Positions 49,908-57,429 of a DNA stretch of 64,000 nt are shown here, piece by piece. The position numbers were made by a program, and so were the translations under genes. The first letter of the stretch is position 1. Each line of letters begins with the position of its first letter. This DNA is from Pseudomonas lurida (GTDB taxonomy: Bacteria > Pseudomonadota > Gammaproteobacteria > Pseudomonadales > Pseudomonadaceae): assembly GCF_002563895.1 (NCBI RefSeq), contig NZ_PDJB01000001.1, forward strand, positions 5,811,501 through 5,875,500, given 5' to 3'. The notes beneath the pieces are model-generated. The model was not told where the DNA came from. It was given only the letters and a program-made list of their open reading frames with translations, and made no database searches.

Positions 49908-50500
49908 GCCACGGCCTGCCAGGGGTCAATCACGAGGTGTGCGCCGCGGGCGGTCTTGAGCAGCACGCGGCGTGATCCACTCGCCCATTCGCGCAAGGCC
50001 ACAGCGCCAAACGGGGTTTGCAACTGCAGGTCTACGGCGCACGGTGCGGTGTTCACTAGCGCCAGCAAGTCCTCGGCCTCACCACGCTCCAGGCGCTCGG
50101 GCGTGCGCAGGATCAGATCCAGATCGCTCTGGGCATGCAGTGCTTGAATCCCACTCGCCAACTCGAAGCCCGCACTGCCTGTGACGCCCCAGGTCTGCGG
50201 CGCCAACATCGGCCGCAGCAGGTTGAGTGCCCGTAACGCCGGTAAATCGCGCGGCGAGACAACGTCGCGCAAGTCTTCCGGGATGACACGTCGCTGGACC
50301 GCCGATACGGGCATCTGCGCCGCCAACCGCTGTTCCCGCAAGCGCCCGCGCACGCCGACCGCCACATAGCCCGGCTCGGTGATAGCGCGACGCACCACCA
50401 CCGGATGGCCGGCGCCAATCGCCTCCACCGCCCAGGCCGGAGCCTCGGCGGGCAGATGCGCCGGGGTCATGCCCCAGAGCAAGTCGTGGGCGTTCACCAT
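49904..50500 (-). CDS. mdcG: Malonate decarboxylase holo-ACP synthase
   Basis: A 198-residue phosphoribosyl-dephospho-CoA transferase that attaches the unusual 2'-(5''-phosphoribosyl)-3'-dephospho-CoA arm to MdcC. The nucleotidyltransferase core is visible in VTGSAGFELASGIQALHAQSDLDLILRTPE (GS..SDLDL, about residues 95-125) and APCAVDLQLQTPFGAVALRE. ATG 50500 (MVNAHDLLWG) is chosen, overlapping the end of mdcE by seven bases; longer upstream frames run into mdcE. Confidence 0.92.
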   Translation of the reverse strand: MVNAHDLLWGMTPAHLPAEAPAWAVEAIGAGHPVVVRRAITEPGYVAVGVRGRLREQRLAAQMPVSAVQRRVIPEDLRDVVSPRDLPALRALNLLRPMLAPQTWGVTGSAGFELASGIQALHAQSDLDLILRTPERLERGEAEDLLALVNTAPCAVDLQLQTPFGAVALREWASGSRRVLLKTARGAHLVIDPWQAVA

Positions 50501-51264
50501 TGCTCCCGCAGCAACTGGCGCACGTGGCTGGAGGCTGCTCGATTGGTCGCGCCCAGGCGGCCATTCAAATCGGTGCTGCCGATATCCTTGATCGCGTGCA
50601 CCAGGCAATCGCCGACCCGTACCACGTCCTCTGCCGTGGGCTGTTCAATCTGGCTGACCGACAAGGTCTCCCAAAGCAGGCCGAGGCTGGCATAACTGTC
50701 GATGTCATAGGCCATGGGTGGCACGCTGGCGGCCAGGGCTTCCAGCTCTTCGACACTGCGCAGGGTCACCCGCGCGGCCGAGGCCTTGCCCATCGCATGC
50801 ACCATCACGCCGGGGTCGCGCAGGGCGATCAGGCGGTTGGCCTGGTAACCGTGGGCGAGGAACGCACCGGACATGGCCTTGCCGACCAGCAACGCGATCA
50901 CCGGGTGCCCGGCCAGTCGGGCGCGGGCATAGCTGTCGGCGGCGGCGGCCAGTGCCTGGTGGATACCGAGGGCCTCTTCGCGACGGCCGTAGGCTTGGCT
51001 CGGCACATCGACGATGGCGATGATAGGGCGTTTGTCACCTCGGGCGATGGCTTCATCGACGGCCTTCGCCAGGCCCCAGCCTTCAAGCAAGCCGACTTCG
51101 CCAGTGCGCGCACGCGGGAACCGATTGTGCGCGTCGGTGACCACGGCGATGAAACGCACGGCCTGCTCGCCCAACAGGCCGTCAGCCACTTTCAGGGAGT
51201 TCGGCAAACCCTCGACGAGCGTCGCGCCGGCGCTCAACGCGTTGAACCACTGCAAACCTCTCAT
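50494..51264 (-). CDS. mdcE: Malonate decarboxylase subunit gamma
   Basis: A 256-residue carboxyltransferase-like subunit of the decarboxylase core. It shows crotonase-superfamily features (RPIIAIVDVPSQAYGRREEA, PVIALLVGKAMSGAFLAHG, ALRDPGVMVHAMGKASAARV) as in the partner of MdcD. MdcD and MdcE together decarboxylate malonyl-S-ACP to acetyl-S-ACP. ATGA overlap with mdcD shows tight coupling. Confidence 0.94.
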   Translation of the reverse strand: MRGLQWFNALSAGATLVEGLPNSLKVADGLLGEQAVRFIAVVTDAHNRFPRARTGEVGLLEGWGLAKAVDEAIARGDKRPIIAIVDVPSQAYGRREEALGIHQALAAAADSYARARLAGHPVIALLVGKAMSGAFLAHGYQANRLIALRDPGVMVHAMGKASAARVTLRSVEELEALAASVPPMAYDIDSYASLGLLWETLSVSQIEQPTAEDVVRVGDCLVHAIKDIGSTDLNGRLGATNRAASSHVRQLLREQW

Positions 51265-52103
51265 GGTTGTTCTCCTTGAAACAGCTTGCGCACCGTCGCC
51301 GGGTCGATCTGCGCCGTGGCATCCAGTTCGGCCAGGCGCGCCAGGTAGTACTCGGCCCGACGGCTGCGTTGTTGGGCAGGCAAGCCTTGTTGCAACAATG
51401 CGCTGACGGTCTGTTGTATCTCGTCCACGTCGTCCGCCACATAACGGTCGGCCAAGCCGCTGTTGAAGCGTTGCTCACCGCCCGTGAGGCTCCAGATAAA
51501 AGGCCGGTCGCGGGAGTCGTATTCTTCCAGGCCGGCCTCCTGTTCGATCACCTGCGGGCCATTCAGGCCCAGGCGTGCTTCGCGAGTGACCACCAGGTAA
51601 CTGCACAGCCCGGCCGCAATGGACATGCCGCCAAAGCAACCGACACTGCCGGCCACCACGCCGATCACCGGCTGGTACTGGCGCAGGTCGACGATCGCCG
51701 CGTGGATATCAGCGATGGCCGCCAGACCGAGGTTGGCTTCCTGCAGGCGCACGCCACCGGTTTCCAGCAGCAATACCGCACCCGTGGGAATGCCTTTGCG
51801 ATTGTCTTCGGCGGCCAGTTCCAGTGCGCCAGCGATCTTGGCGCCGCCCACTTCACCGAGGCTACCGCCCTGGAAATTGCCTTCGATGGCGGCAATGACC
51901 ACCGGTTTTCCACCGATGCTGCCCTTGGCGATCACCACGCCGTCATCGGCCTGCGGCACCACGCCTTGGCGGCTGAGCCACGGCGACATGACGCGCTGGA
52001 ACGGGTCGATCAATTCGCGGTAGGTGCCTGCCTCCAATAAGGCCTTGGCGCGCTGCCGAGCGCCCAGTTCAACGAAGCTGTGTTTGGCGAGCAAGTCAGT
52101 CAT
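51261..52103 (-). CDS. mdcD: Malonate decarboxylase subunit beta
   Basis: A 280-residue carboxyltransferase-fold subunit related to AccD. Typical segments: HSFVELGARQRAKALLEAGTYRELIDPF, VIAKGSIGGKPVVIAAIEGNFQGGSLGEVGGAKI (about 65-100) and VVAGSVGCFGGMSIAAGLCSY. ATG 52103 overlaps the end of mdcC by eight bases. Biotin-independent, as no biotin carrier domain or gene is present. Confidence 0.95.
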   Translation of the reverse strand: MTDLLAKHSFVELGARQRAKALLEAGTYRELIDPFQRVMSPWLSRQGVVPQADDGVVIAKGSIGGKPVVIAAIEGNFQGGSLGEVGGAKIAGALELAAEDNRKGIPTGAVLLLETGGVRLQEANLGLAAIADIHAAIVDLRQYQPVIGVVAGSVGCFGGMSIAAGLCSYLVVTREARLGLNGPQVIEQEAGLEEYDSRDRPFIWSLTGGEQRFNSGLADRYVADDVDEIQQTVSALLQQGLPAQQRSRRAEYYLARLAELDATAQIDPATVRKLFQGEQP

Positions 52104-52395
52104 GGCCGATCTCCTCGAAACCCTGCTCCAGGCGCAAGCGCACCACGCCAGGGGTGGCGCCGAAGTCATGGATCTCAATCTTCAATGCCGGTGGGGTGTG
52201 CTCCTGGAAGATCCGCTCGAACAGATGCTGCCAACGTTGCTCGGCGCCATTCACCGAGGTCTGCACCTGGATGGTCAGGGTACCCGGCGTGCCGGGTTCC
52301 AGCAGTATTTCCAAGTCGCCAGAGCCCACGCAACCCACCAACGCACGGCCTTTTGGTGGCTGCCCGGCGGGGAATTCAAAGGATAAGGTTTGCAT
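52096..52395 (-). CDS. mdcC: Malonate decarboxylase acyl carrier protein (delta subunit)
   Basis: A 99-residue acyl carrier subunit. The prosthetic-group serine lies near residue 25 in LVGCVGSGDLEILLEPG (VGSGDLE motif), the site modified by MdcG. The rest matches MdcC/CitD-like carriers (IQVQTSVNGAEQRWQHLFERIF, PALKIEIHDFGATPGVVRLRLEQG). ATG 52395 shares its last bases with the stop of mdcB (ATGA). It carries the acetyl/malonyl group between subunits. Confidence 0.95.
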   Translation of the reverse strand: MQTLSFEFPAGQPPKGRALVGCVGSGDLEILLEPGTPGTLTIQVQTSVNGAEQRWQHLFERIFQEHTPPALKIEIHDFGATPGVVRLRLEQGFEEIGHD

Positions 52396-53228
52396 CAAAA
52401 CGCTCCATCGAGGCGGTCGATAAACAGGCAGGCGGCCAACAGGTCGGCGGCGCCACCGGGGGAGGCATTCAGGGCCAGCAGTTGGAGGTCCAGTTCGTGC
52501 AGTTGGCGGCGACCGGCCAAGGTTGCGCTGCCGCCAGCGTCCAGTACCGCTTGGGCGCCTGTTTGCATGGCGTGAAGGCCTTCGGGACCAGCGCGGTAGA
52601 GCACGCAGGTGTCGCCAAGGTCCGTCATGATCGCGAGCAAGGCATCCAGGCGCGCGTTCTGTTCGCCGGCATTTTGCTGGCGGCTTCTGTGCAGTTGCGG
52701 CAGGCCGCGTTGCACCACGGACGGGAAGCCCAGTTGCGCCTCTTCACGGGCGCCGCGTGCGCCGTAGCGTTGGGCGACTTGAGCGCCGTGGCTCATGGGG
52801 TGGGGGGCATAGCGGTCGTTGAGCAGGGCCAGTTTGGCCGCCGTCAGCGTGACAGCACGTGGCGCCAGGACGGCAGCGGCGGTGAGCAAACCAAGGGCCC
52901 AGATCGCGCCGCGATGGGTATTCACGCCGTGGGTAGTGGTGAGCATCGCTTGTTCACCCTCGCGGCCAATACGCCCGAGGGCTTCGCGCAGGGGCAAGCC
53001 GACTTCGCCGAATTCAATCGCCGCCTCGGCCATCTCCTTGAACATCGGCCACAGCGACAGCGCCGAGGCATGCATCAGGCCCAGGTGCAAATCGCTGTGG
53101 GCGCCGTTGCCACGCCGGTCCACCAAGGCAGGTTTGGGCGACAGGTCCGCTTCATCGATCAGCGCATCGACGGCGTTATCGGCCAGGCGATCCGCAAGGC
53201 TGAGTTCGTGCAGTTTAAGAGCGCGCAT
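52395..53228 (-). CDS. mdcB: Triphosphoribosyl-dephospho-CoA synthase
   Basis: A 277-residue CitG-like enzyme that joins ATP and dephospho-CoA to make the precursor of the MdcC arm. Signature segments: LALHASALS-type [18 protein letters not shown] (about residues 50-67), [30 protein letters not shown] (the TxGVNTHKG motif, about 85-113) and [16 protein letters not shown]. It directly abuts mdcA. Confidence 0.95.
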   Translation of the reverse strand: MRALKLHELSLADRLADNAVDALIDEADLSPKPALVDRRGNGAHSDLHLGLMHASALSLWPMFKEMAEAAIEFGEVGLPLREALGRIGREGEQAMLTTTHGVNTHRGAIWALGLLTAAAVLAPRAVTLTAAKLALLNDRYAPHPMSHGAQVAQRYGARGAREEAQLGFPSVVQRGLPQLHRSRQQNAGEQNARLDALLAIMTDLGDTCVLYRAGPEGLHAMQTGAQAVLDAGGSATLAGRRQLHELDLQLLALNASPGGAADLLAACLFIDRLDGAF

Positions 53229-54899
53229 TTACCAACTCCTGAACTTGGCGGGCGGGTTGTACAAGCCACCGGACCACTCCACCAGGTCGGCGACGCTCTT
53301 GGCGGCCAACAGCTCGCGGGTGGCGTCAGTGCGGCGGATGCCCAAGTCTTCGGGCAAGGCGATCAAGCCTTCGCGGCGCATGCGCGCGGTGTCCTTGGGG
53401 TTGTGGCGCATGCCAATGGCCGTGACGCCCGCGACAGCCGCGATCATCGCCTGGCGCTCTTCGAGGGAGCGCGCCTTGTACAGGTAGGCGATACCTTCTT
53501 CGGTGAGCAGGTGGGTAACGTCATCGCCGTAGATCATGATCGGCGCCAGGGGCATGCCGCTTTTGCGCGCGACTTCCACGGCGTCGAGGGTGTCGACGAA
53601 TGTGGGTTTGCCGCCTTCCTGGAAGGTTTCGACCATTTGCACCACCAGTTTCTTACCGCGTTCGAGCAAGGCTTGCGGGGCATCGTCGTGGCGCATATCC
53701 AACCATGCAGGCGTGCCATGCCGGCGACCGCGCGGGTCATGCCCCATGTTCGGGGCGCCACCAAAACCGGCGAGGCGGCCACGGGTCACCGTGGAGGAAT
53801 GCCCGTCGCCGTCGACTTGCAGGGTCGCGCCGATAAACAGGTCCACCGCGTACTGGCCGGCGAGTTGGCAGAACATCCGGTTGGAGCGCATCGAGCCGTC
53901 GCGGCCGGTGAAGAACACATCCGGCCGTGCGGCGATGTAGTGCTCCATGCCCAGTTCGGTGCCAAAGCAATGCACGCTTTCGACCCAGCCGCTTTCAATC
54001 GCGGGGATCAGCGTGGGGTGCGGGTTGAGGGTCCAGTTGCGGCAGATCTTGCCCTTGAGGCCCAGCGATTCGCCGTAGGTGGGCAGGATCAGCTCGATGG
54101 CGGCGGTGTTGAAGCCGATGCCGTGGTTGAGCGACTGCACATTGTGTTTTTCGTAGATGCCACGGATCGCCATCATCGCCATCAGCACGTGCACCGGCTT
54201 GATGTGGCGCGGGTCGCGGGTGAACAGCGGCTCGATGTAGAACGGCTTGTCGGCCACCACCACGAAATCCACCCAACTGGCGGGGATGTCGACGCGGGGC
54301 AAATCGGTGACGTCGTCCACCAACTGGTTGACCTGCACGATCACGATGCCATCGCTGAACGCGGCAGGCTCGATCAGCGCCGGAGTGTCTTCTGTACTGG
54401 CGCCGGTGTAGATATTGCCCGCACGGTCGGCCATGAACCCGGCGGAGAGCACCACGCTGGGGATCAGGTCCACCACCAGCCGGGCATAGAGTTCGATATA
54501 GGTGTGGATCGCGCCGATTTCCAGCAGGCCATCTTCGAGCAACTGGCTGATGCGCAGGGATTGGGTGCCGGCGAACGAGAAGTCCAGCTTGCGTGCGATG
54601 CCTTTTTCAAACAGGTCCAGGTGCTCGGAACGGCCGACACTGGGCATGATCATGTGCAAATCGTGAAGCTTGGCCGGGTCGGCCTTGGCCAGGGAGCGCG
54701 AGAGGAAATCCGCCTGCTTCTGGTTATTGCCCTCCAGCACCACGCGGTCGCCAGGGAGGATCAGCGCCTCCAGTGCCTCGACAATCCTGTCGCTGGGCAA
54801 CACCGCTCCGTCTGCGTATTTTTTGACCAGCTCGAGGCGCCGCTGCTTCTCGTCGCGCCGCCGCGTCCAGCGCGAGTCGGGGGTGATGGTGGTTGTCAT
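53229..54899 (-). CDS. mdcA: Malonate decarboxylase subunit alpha (acetyl-S-ACP:malonate ACP transferase)
   Basis: A 556-residue CoA-transferase-like enzyme exchanging acetyl for malonyl on the carrier protein; the first gene of the operon. Features: RRRDEKQRRLELVKKYADGAVLPSD at the start, NNQKQADFLSRSLAKADPAKLHDL, and GLAGFGGAPNMGHDPRGRRHGTPAWLDM-type glycine-rich stretch. Its start at 54899 follows GGAG; the promoter should lie in the following 60 bases, but no clear MdcR site could be told apart. A REP pair marks the upstream edge. Confidence 0.96.
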   Translation of the reverse strand: MTTTITPDSRWTRRRDEKQRRLELVKKYADGAVLPSDRIVEALEALILPGDRVVLEGNNQKQADFLSRSLAKADPAKLHDLHMIMPSVGRSEHLDLFEKGIARKLDFSFAGTQSLRISQLLEDGLLEIGAIHTYIELYARLVVDLIPSVVLSAGFMADRAGNIYTGASTEDTPALIEPAAFSDGIVIVQVNQLVDDVTDLPRVDIPASWVDFVVVADKPFYIEPLFTRDPRHIKPVHVLMAMMAIRGIYEKHNVQSLNHGIGFNTAAIELILPTYGESLGLKGKICRNWTLNPHPTLIPAIESGWVESVHCFGTELGMEHYIAARPDVFFTGRDGSMRSNRMFCQLAGQYAVDLFIGATLQVDGDGHSSTVTRGRLAGFGGAPNMGHDPRGRRHGTPAWLDMRHDDAPQALLERGKKLVVQMVETFQEGGKPTFVDTLDAVEVARKSGMPLAPIMIYGDDVTHLLTEEGIAYLYKARSLEERQAMIAAVAGVTAIGMRHNPKDTARMRREGLIALPEDLGIRRTDATRELLAAKSVADLVEWSGGLYNPPAKFRSW

Positions 54900-55037
54900 G
54901 GTCGCTCCACGGGTTTGCTGTCGTGGGGCTTACCTTAGGAGTGAATGAGAGGGCCATCAATCAAGCTGGGCGGCGGATCGTTACGGCTGGAGTAACGAAG
55001 CCCCTGTGAATGCTGAACGTAAGCCTGATGCACATCA

Positions 55038-55133
55038 AAATGTGGGAGCTGGCTTGCCTGCGATAGCGGTGTGTCATCTGGCGATAAGTCGACTGCTACT
55101 GCGCCATCGCAGGCAAGCCAGCTCCCACATTTG
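55038..55133. repeat. REP-type inverted repeat upstream of mdcA
   Basis: AAATGTGGGAGCTGGCTTGC and a perfect inverted copy (GCAAGCCAGCTCCCACATTT) are about 50 bases apart, with GCGATAGCGG and CGCCATCGC extending the arms. Confidence 0.85.
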
Positions 55134-55155
55134 ATCGATGGTGTTTGTTAAATAG

Positions 55156-55195
55156 CGGTCCCAATCAGGGAACGATCAGTCCCTGTTTGGGACCG
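55156..55195 (-). terminator. Hairpin after the DUF6124 gene
   Basis: CGGTCCCAA..TTGGGACCG outer stem and CAGGGA/TCCCTG inner stem, placed 3 bases after the stop codon on the minus strand. The T run after it is poor. Confidence 0.75.
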
Positions 55196-55197
55196 TT

Positions 55198-55437
55198 TCA
55201 AGAGGCTGGCGATGGGCTGACTTGCTCCAATGCTCTATCGACCAACAACTGACCCAACTCTGCCATTTGCTGAATCCCGAGCATGATCGCACGCTGGGAG
55301 GTGTCCAGGTCGAAGGCGAGATTGCAGGTGAGTGCGTTAAGGGAAGACAGGGTTTCGCTGGCGTTGACCAGCAGGGTTTCGGTGTTTTCGTGCGGGTTTA
55401 CGGTGAAGAGGGGCGGATTGGGGGTAGGTTTGACCAT
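55198..55437 (-). CDS. DUF6124-family protein (formerly grouped with DUF3077)
   Basis: A 79-residue protein of a family found repeatedly in Pseudomonas genomes. It starts with the characteristic MVKPTPNPPLFTVNP, followed by two amphipathic helices (TLLVNASETLSSLNALTCNLA and QRAIMLGIQQMAELGQLLVDRALEQ). No function is known. ATG 55437 lies 9 bases after TTTAGGAG. The reading frame stays open without a stop for another 95 codons upstream through the structured leader; the family start and the ribosome site argue that those codons are not normally translated as part of this protein. Confidence 0.8.
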   Translation of the reverse strand: MVKPTPNPPLFTVNPHENTETLLVNASETLSSLNALTCNLAFDLDTSQRAIMLGIQQMAELGQLLVDRALEQVSPSPAS

Positions 55438-55660
55438 GATGAAGCTCCTAAACAGTGAGTAAGGAGCGCCACCGTTCGCTTGCACGCGAATGAGGGTGGC
55501 GACCGTGCGCAGGTGTGCAAGACCGGGCCTGTTTAGGACACCCAGCAGGTCCGAAGACCTCCTGCGCGCAGCCGCCATAAAGCAGCGAGCACAAAAAACG
55601 CCCGTTGGATGGCTGGGCGTTTGTACGCCTAAACAGTTTCGTCGGACTTGCACGTCCGTG
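55438..55660 (-). promoter_or_regulatory. Structured leader RNA of the DUF6124 gene with alternative pairings
   Basis: On the minus strand, in order: a small hairpin CGGAC-GTGCAA-GTCCG (55640-55655); segment 1 CTGTTTAGG (55636-55628); an intrinsic terminator (55622-55593); an AGGTC-CGAA-GACCT hairpin (arms 55547-55560 region); segment 2 CCTAAACAG (55537-55529); a long hairpin CGCCACC..GGTGGCG with inner TTCGC/GCGAA (55501-55467); and segment 3 CTGTTTAGG (55455-55447), which contains the AGGAG ribosome site. Segment 2 can pair with segment 1 or with segment 3 (9 and 10 bp), never both. Confidence 0.7.
55593..55622 (-). terminator. Intrinsic terminator inside the DUF6124 leader
   Basis: AAACGCCC and GGGCGTTT close an 11-base loop, followed on the minus strand by six T. 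Just upstream, GGCGT-ACAA-ACGCC can form a competing hairpin using the same 5' arm, so this may be a regulated attenuator. It may also simply end the upstream toxin-immunity transcript. Confidence 0.75.
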
Positions 55661-55680
55661 TCACCGTTTTTTGCGATGAC

Positions 55681-55709
55681 AGAACGAAGACTAGGCGCGC
55701 TGACGGCAC
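55681..55709 (-). promoter_or_regulatory. Possible promoter of the DUF6124 leader
   Basis: On the minus strand TTGTCG and TAGTCT are 17 bases apart, which would start the leader near the first small hairpin. Both boxes match the consensus only partly. Confidence 0.35.
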
Positions 55710-55766
55710 GCGACAAGTTCATGCACAGCCCAAAATCTTGCAGGAAAAATCCGAGAGCCTGCCGAC

Positions 55767-56186
55767 CTATAACCTCATGTCTAGTCTCACAGCCCCTAAA
55801 CCTTCGAGCGGGTAACTACGGTACTCATAAACCTCACCTCGAACAGTGAGGCGGATAAGGCCCCCCTGCCGGGTAACTTGAACATCCGGCTCTTTGGTTT
55901 TCAGAAAAGGGTGTGCCGACACCAATGTCGTGAGTATTTCCCGATCATTCCCCAGATCCTTGTGGACGTAGTACAGGTAGGAAAAGCCCACCGTAGCGCC
56001 ACCCTGATTGTTTCGCGCACCGTAAATGGAGCTCCCGTTATTCAGGGAATACTTGAGCACAACCTCATCCAATTCCGGTGGACCTGGGCTCATCAACCAA
56101 CCAACACCCAAGTACCCGAGACACACCACCAGCAGCCCATTGAACAAGCCCTGGACCGGCCACTTAATACCCTTGAGCTCTGGCAT
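55767..56186 (-). CDS. Probable immunity protein of the Ntox44-like toxin
   Basis: A 139-residue protein when started at the internal ATG 56186. It has a basic N-terminus, one membrane segment (GLFNGLLVVCLGYLGVGWLM, about residues 14-33) and a C-terminal domain likely in the periplasm (LKYSLNNGSSIYGARNNQGG.., VQVTRQGGLIRLTVRGEVYEYRSYPL). The restored toxin stop falls inside its first codons (20-base overlap), the tight coupling usual for toxin-immunity pairs. I know no named family for it; the role is inferred from its place. Confidence 0.55.
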   Translation of the reverse strand: MPELKGIKWPVQGLFNGLLVVCLGYLGVGWLMSPGPPELDEVVLKYSLNNGSSIYGARNNQGGATVGFSYLYYVHKDLGNDREILTTLVSAHPFLKTKEPDVQVTRQGGLIRLTVRGEVYEYRSYPLEGLGAVRLDMRL

Positions 56187-56546
56187 ATTCGATGCCCTCC
56201 TTGATCCAATGCTGGTCACTGTGATCATCACCATACGGCGCATCGCCCACCAGTCTCCGAACTCCGCCCGAGAAGTCCCTGCTGCCTTTTGCGCCGCACC
56301 AGCCGCTCTCAACAGCACACTCTCCGGAATACCCAGCACAATGCCGGTAACGCCGTAGTTGAAGTTACCGAACGCCTCGTACTCACGGCTTTTCTGTTTG
56401 TAATCCCAAGGGCCACGCCCCCGAACCTGTGAGTAAAACCACGAATAGGCGAAGGCCGAATCAGGCTTCAAATGCATCCTGCGGTTGTTGGCCAAGGCGA
56501 TATTGTCTTGCAGCGAAACGCCCGAAGGTATGGGAGGGGCGGCCAT
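55767..56546 (-). CDS. Ntox44-like toxin fused in frame to its probable immunity protein by a frameshift
   Basis: As sequenced, one 259-residue frame. Residues 1 to about 106 resemble the polymorphic toxin domain Ntox44 (bacterial toxin 44): AYSWFYSQVRGRGPWDYKQK, then YEAFGNFNYGVTGIVLGIPE and RAAGAAQKAAGTSRAEFGDWW. After this the frame gives unrelated residues up to 120, whereas the other frame continues with the expected toxin end (GDAPYGDDHSDQHWIKEGIE.. then stop at 56164). From residue 121 (MPELKGIKWPVQ) a separate membrane protein begins. The domain has no trafficking region, so it is an orphan toxin cassette. Whether the fused product is made or active is unknown. Confidence 0.7.
   Translation of the reverse strand: MAAPPIPSGVSLQDNIALANNRRMHLKPDSAFAYSWFYSQVRGRGPWDYKQKSREYEAFGNFNYGVTGIVLGIPESVLLRAAGAAQKAAGTSRAEFGDWWAMRRMVMITVTSIGSRRASNMPELKGIKWPVQGLFNGLLVVCLGYLGVGWLMSPGPPELDEVVLKYSLNNGSSIYGARNNQGGATVGFSYLYYVHKDLGNDREILTTLVSAHPFLKTKEPDVQVTRQGGLIRLTVRGEVYEYRSYPLEGLGAVRLDMRL
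56244..56252 (-). other. Frameshift site in the toxin gene (one G missing)
   Basis: The minus strand reads TGGTGGGCGATG. With GGGG instead of GGG, codons become Trp-Trp-Gly-Asp-Ala-Pro-Tyr-Gly-Asp-Asp and the toxin ends at TAA 56164 with the family-like C-terminus. It could be a true mutation, a variable homopolymer or a sequencing error. Confidence 0.65.
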
Positions 56547-56841
56547 TTGCGAATCCTTGCTGATGGGGTTGAGCGATGAAAACTAGCACTCAAAAATCAG
56601 TAAAAATACGAAGGTAAGACTTACAGAAATTTCAGACACGCTATCAGTCCGAGCCCTACCTACGATTGTCGTCCCGACAAGCAACAAGGAATGTTCTGAC
56701 AGCGTTTTCAGGTTGTTGCTCGGAACCTGTGTCTCTAGCCTTTCCGCTCCGAATCGTTCCGCGGACAGACATCATGAAGCCGACCGTTAAAACCGATGCA
56801 AGGCCATTACAGAGCGTGATGTATCACATCACAATCGCGCC
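56547..56841. other. Gap of 295 bases between divergent toxin genes
   Basis: Somewhat AT-rich on the toxin side. It should contain the promoters of both the Ntox44-like gene and higBA. The only clear element is the inverted repeat right before higB. Confidence 0.5.
56816..56832. promoter_or_regulatory. Inverted repeat before higB, likely HigA operator
   Basis: GTGATGT-ATC-ACATCAC, perfect 7-bp arms, ends 9 bases before the higB start. Autorepression by the HigA antitoxin through such a palindrome is usual for this type of module. Confidence 0.7.
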
Positions 56842-57120
56842 ATGATCGTCAGCCGGAAACACAAAGGTCTCAGGGTCTTCTATGAGACAGGCTCGACCAG
56901 TGGAATCAACGCAAATCATGCAAAGCGCTTACGCCGCGTTCTGTTCATTCTGGACAAAGCCGAACGTCCAGATGCACTGAACTTGCCTGGTTGGCGTTTC
57001 CATCGGTTGAATGGCGACCTGATCGACTATTGGCCTGTCAGCATTAGTGGTAACTGGCGCATCATTTTTCGGATGTTCGACGACCAAGTCGAACTGGTTG
57101 ATTATCTTGATTACCACTGA
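56842..57120 (+). CDS. higB: HigB-type toxin (RelE/ParE superfamily)
   Basis: A 92-residue mRNA-interferase-like toxin. Family pattern: MIVSRKHKGLRVFYETGSTSG at the start, ANHAKRLRRVLFILDKA, LPGWRFHRLNGDLIDYWPVSISGNWRIIFRM (core of the RelE fold, with the basic and Trp-Arg residues) and the VDYLDYH ending. The toxin comes first in the operon, as in higBA, and the antitoxin follows after 14 bases. Related systems such as graTA of P. putida have the same build. No ribosome site is obvious before ATG 56842. Confidence 0.93.
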   Translation: MIVSRKHKGLRVFYETGSTSGINANHAKRLRRVLFILDKAERPDALNLPGWRFHRLNGDLIDYWPVSISGNWRIIFRMFDDQVELVDYLDYH

Positions 57121-57134
57121 GTAGAGGTATCGAT

Positions 57135-57422
57135 ATGGGCATGCACAACCCCCCTCACCCAGGTGAAATCCTGCTTGAAGATGTAATCCCTGCCCTGGAC
57201 ATCACCATCACCGAAATGGCCCGGCGCCTGGGTTTCGCCCGTGAGACATTTTCGAGGATTTTGCATGGGCGTGCGCCTGTCAGTCCTGACTTGGCGGTGC
57301 GGCTTGAGCGGGCAGGTGTGAGCACTGGGCAGTTATGGCTGTCGATGCAAAGCGCCTACGACTTGTGGCAGGCCGAGCATCGGGAGCAGCCGGTGACTGA
57401 GCGGTTTGCGCGGATTGATTGA
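57135..57422 (+). CDS. higA: HigA-type antitoxin
   Basis: A 95-residue antitoxin with an XRE-type helix-turn-helix (ITEMARRLGFARETFSRILHGRAPVSPDLAVRLERA, about residues 20-55) after the family start HNPPHPGEILLEDVI. It neutralises HigB and represses the operon, probably through the palindrome at 56816. GAG and AGGT lie before ATG 57135; the ATG two codons later is an alternative. A REP pair follows and may end the transcript. Confidence 0.93.
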   Translation: MGMHNPPHPGEILLEDVIPALDITITEMARRLGFARETFSRILHGRAPVSPDLAVRLERAGVSTGQLWLSMQSAYDLWQAEHREQPVTERFARID

Positions 57423-57429
57423 GCCTGTT

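Noticed and set aside
52080..54938. A 952-codon plus-strand frame over mdcB-mdcA
   Set aside because: Antisense shadow of well-identified mdc genes; repetitive low-information composition and no motif.
55038..55133. Repeat pair before mdcA as part of a CRISPR array
   Set aside because: There are only two inverted, not direct, copies; they are REP hairpins.
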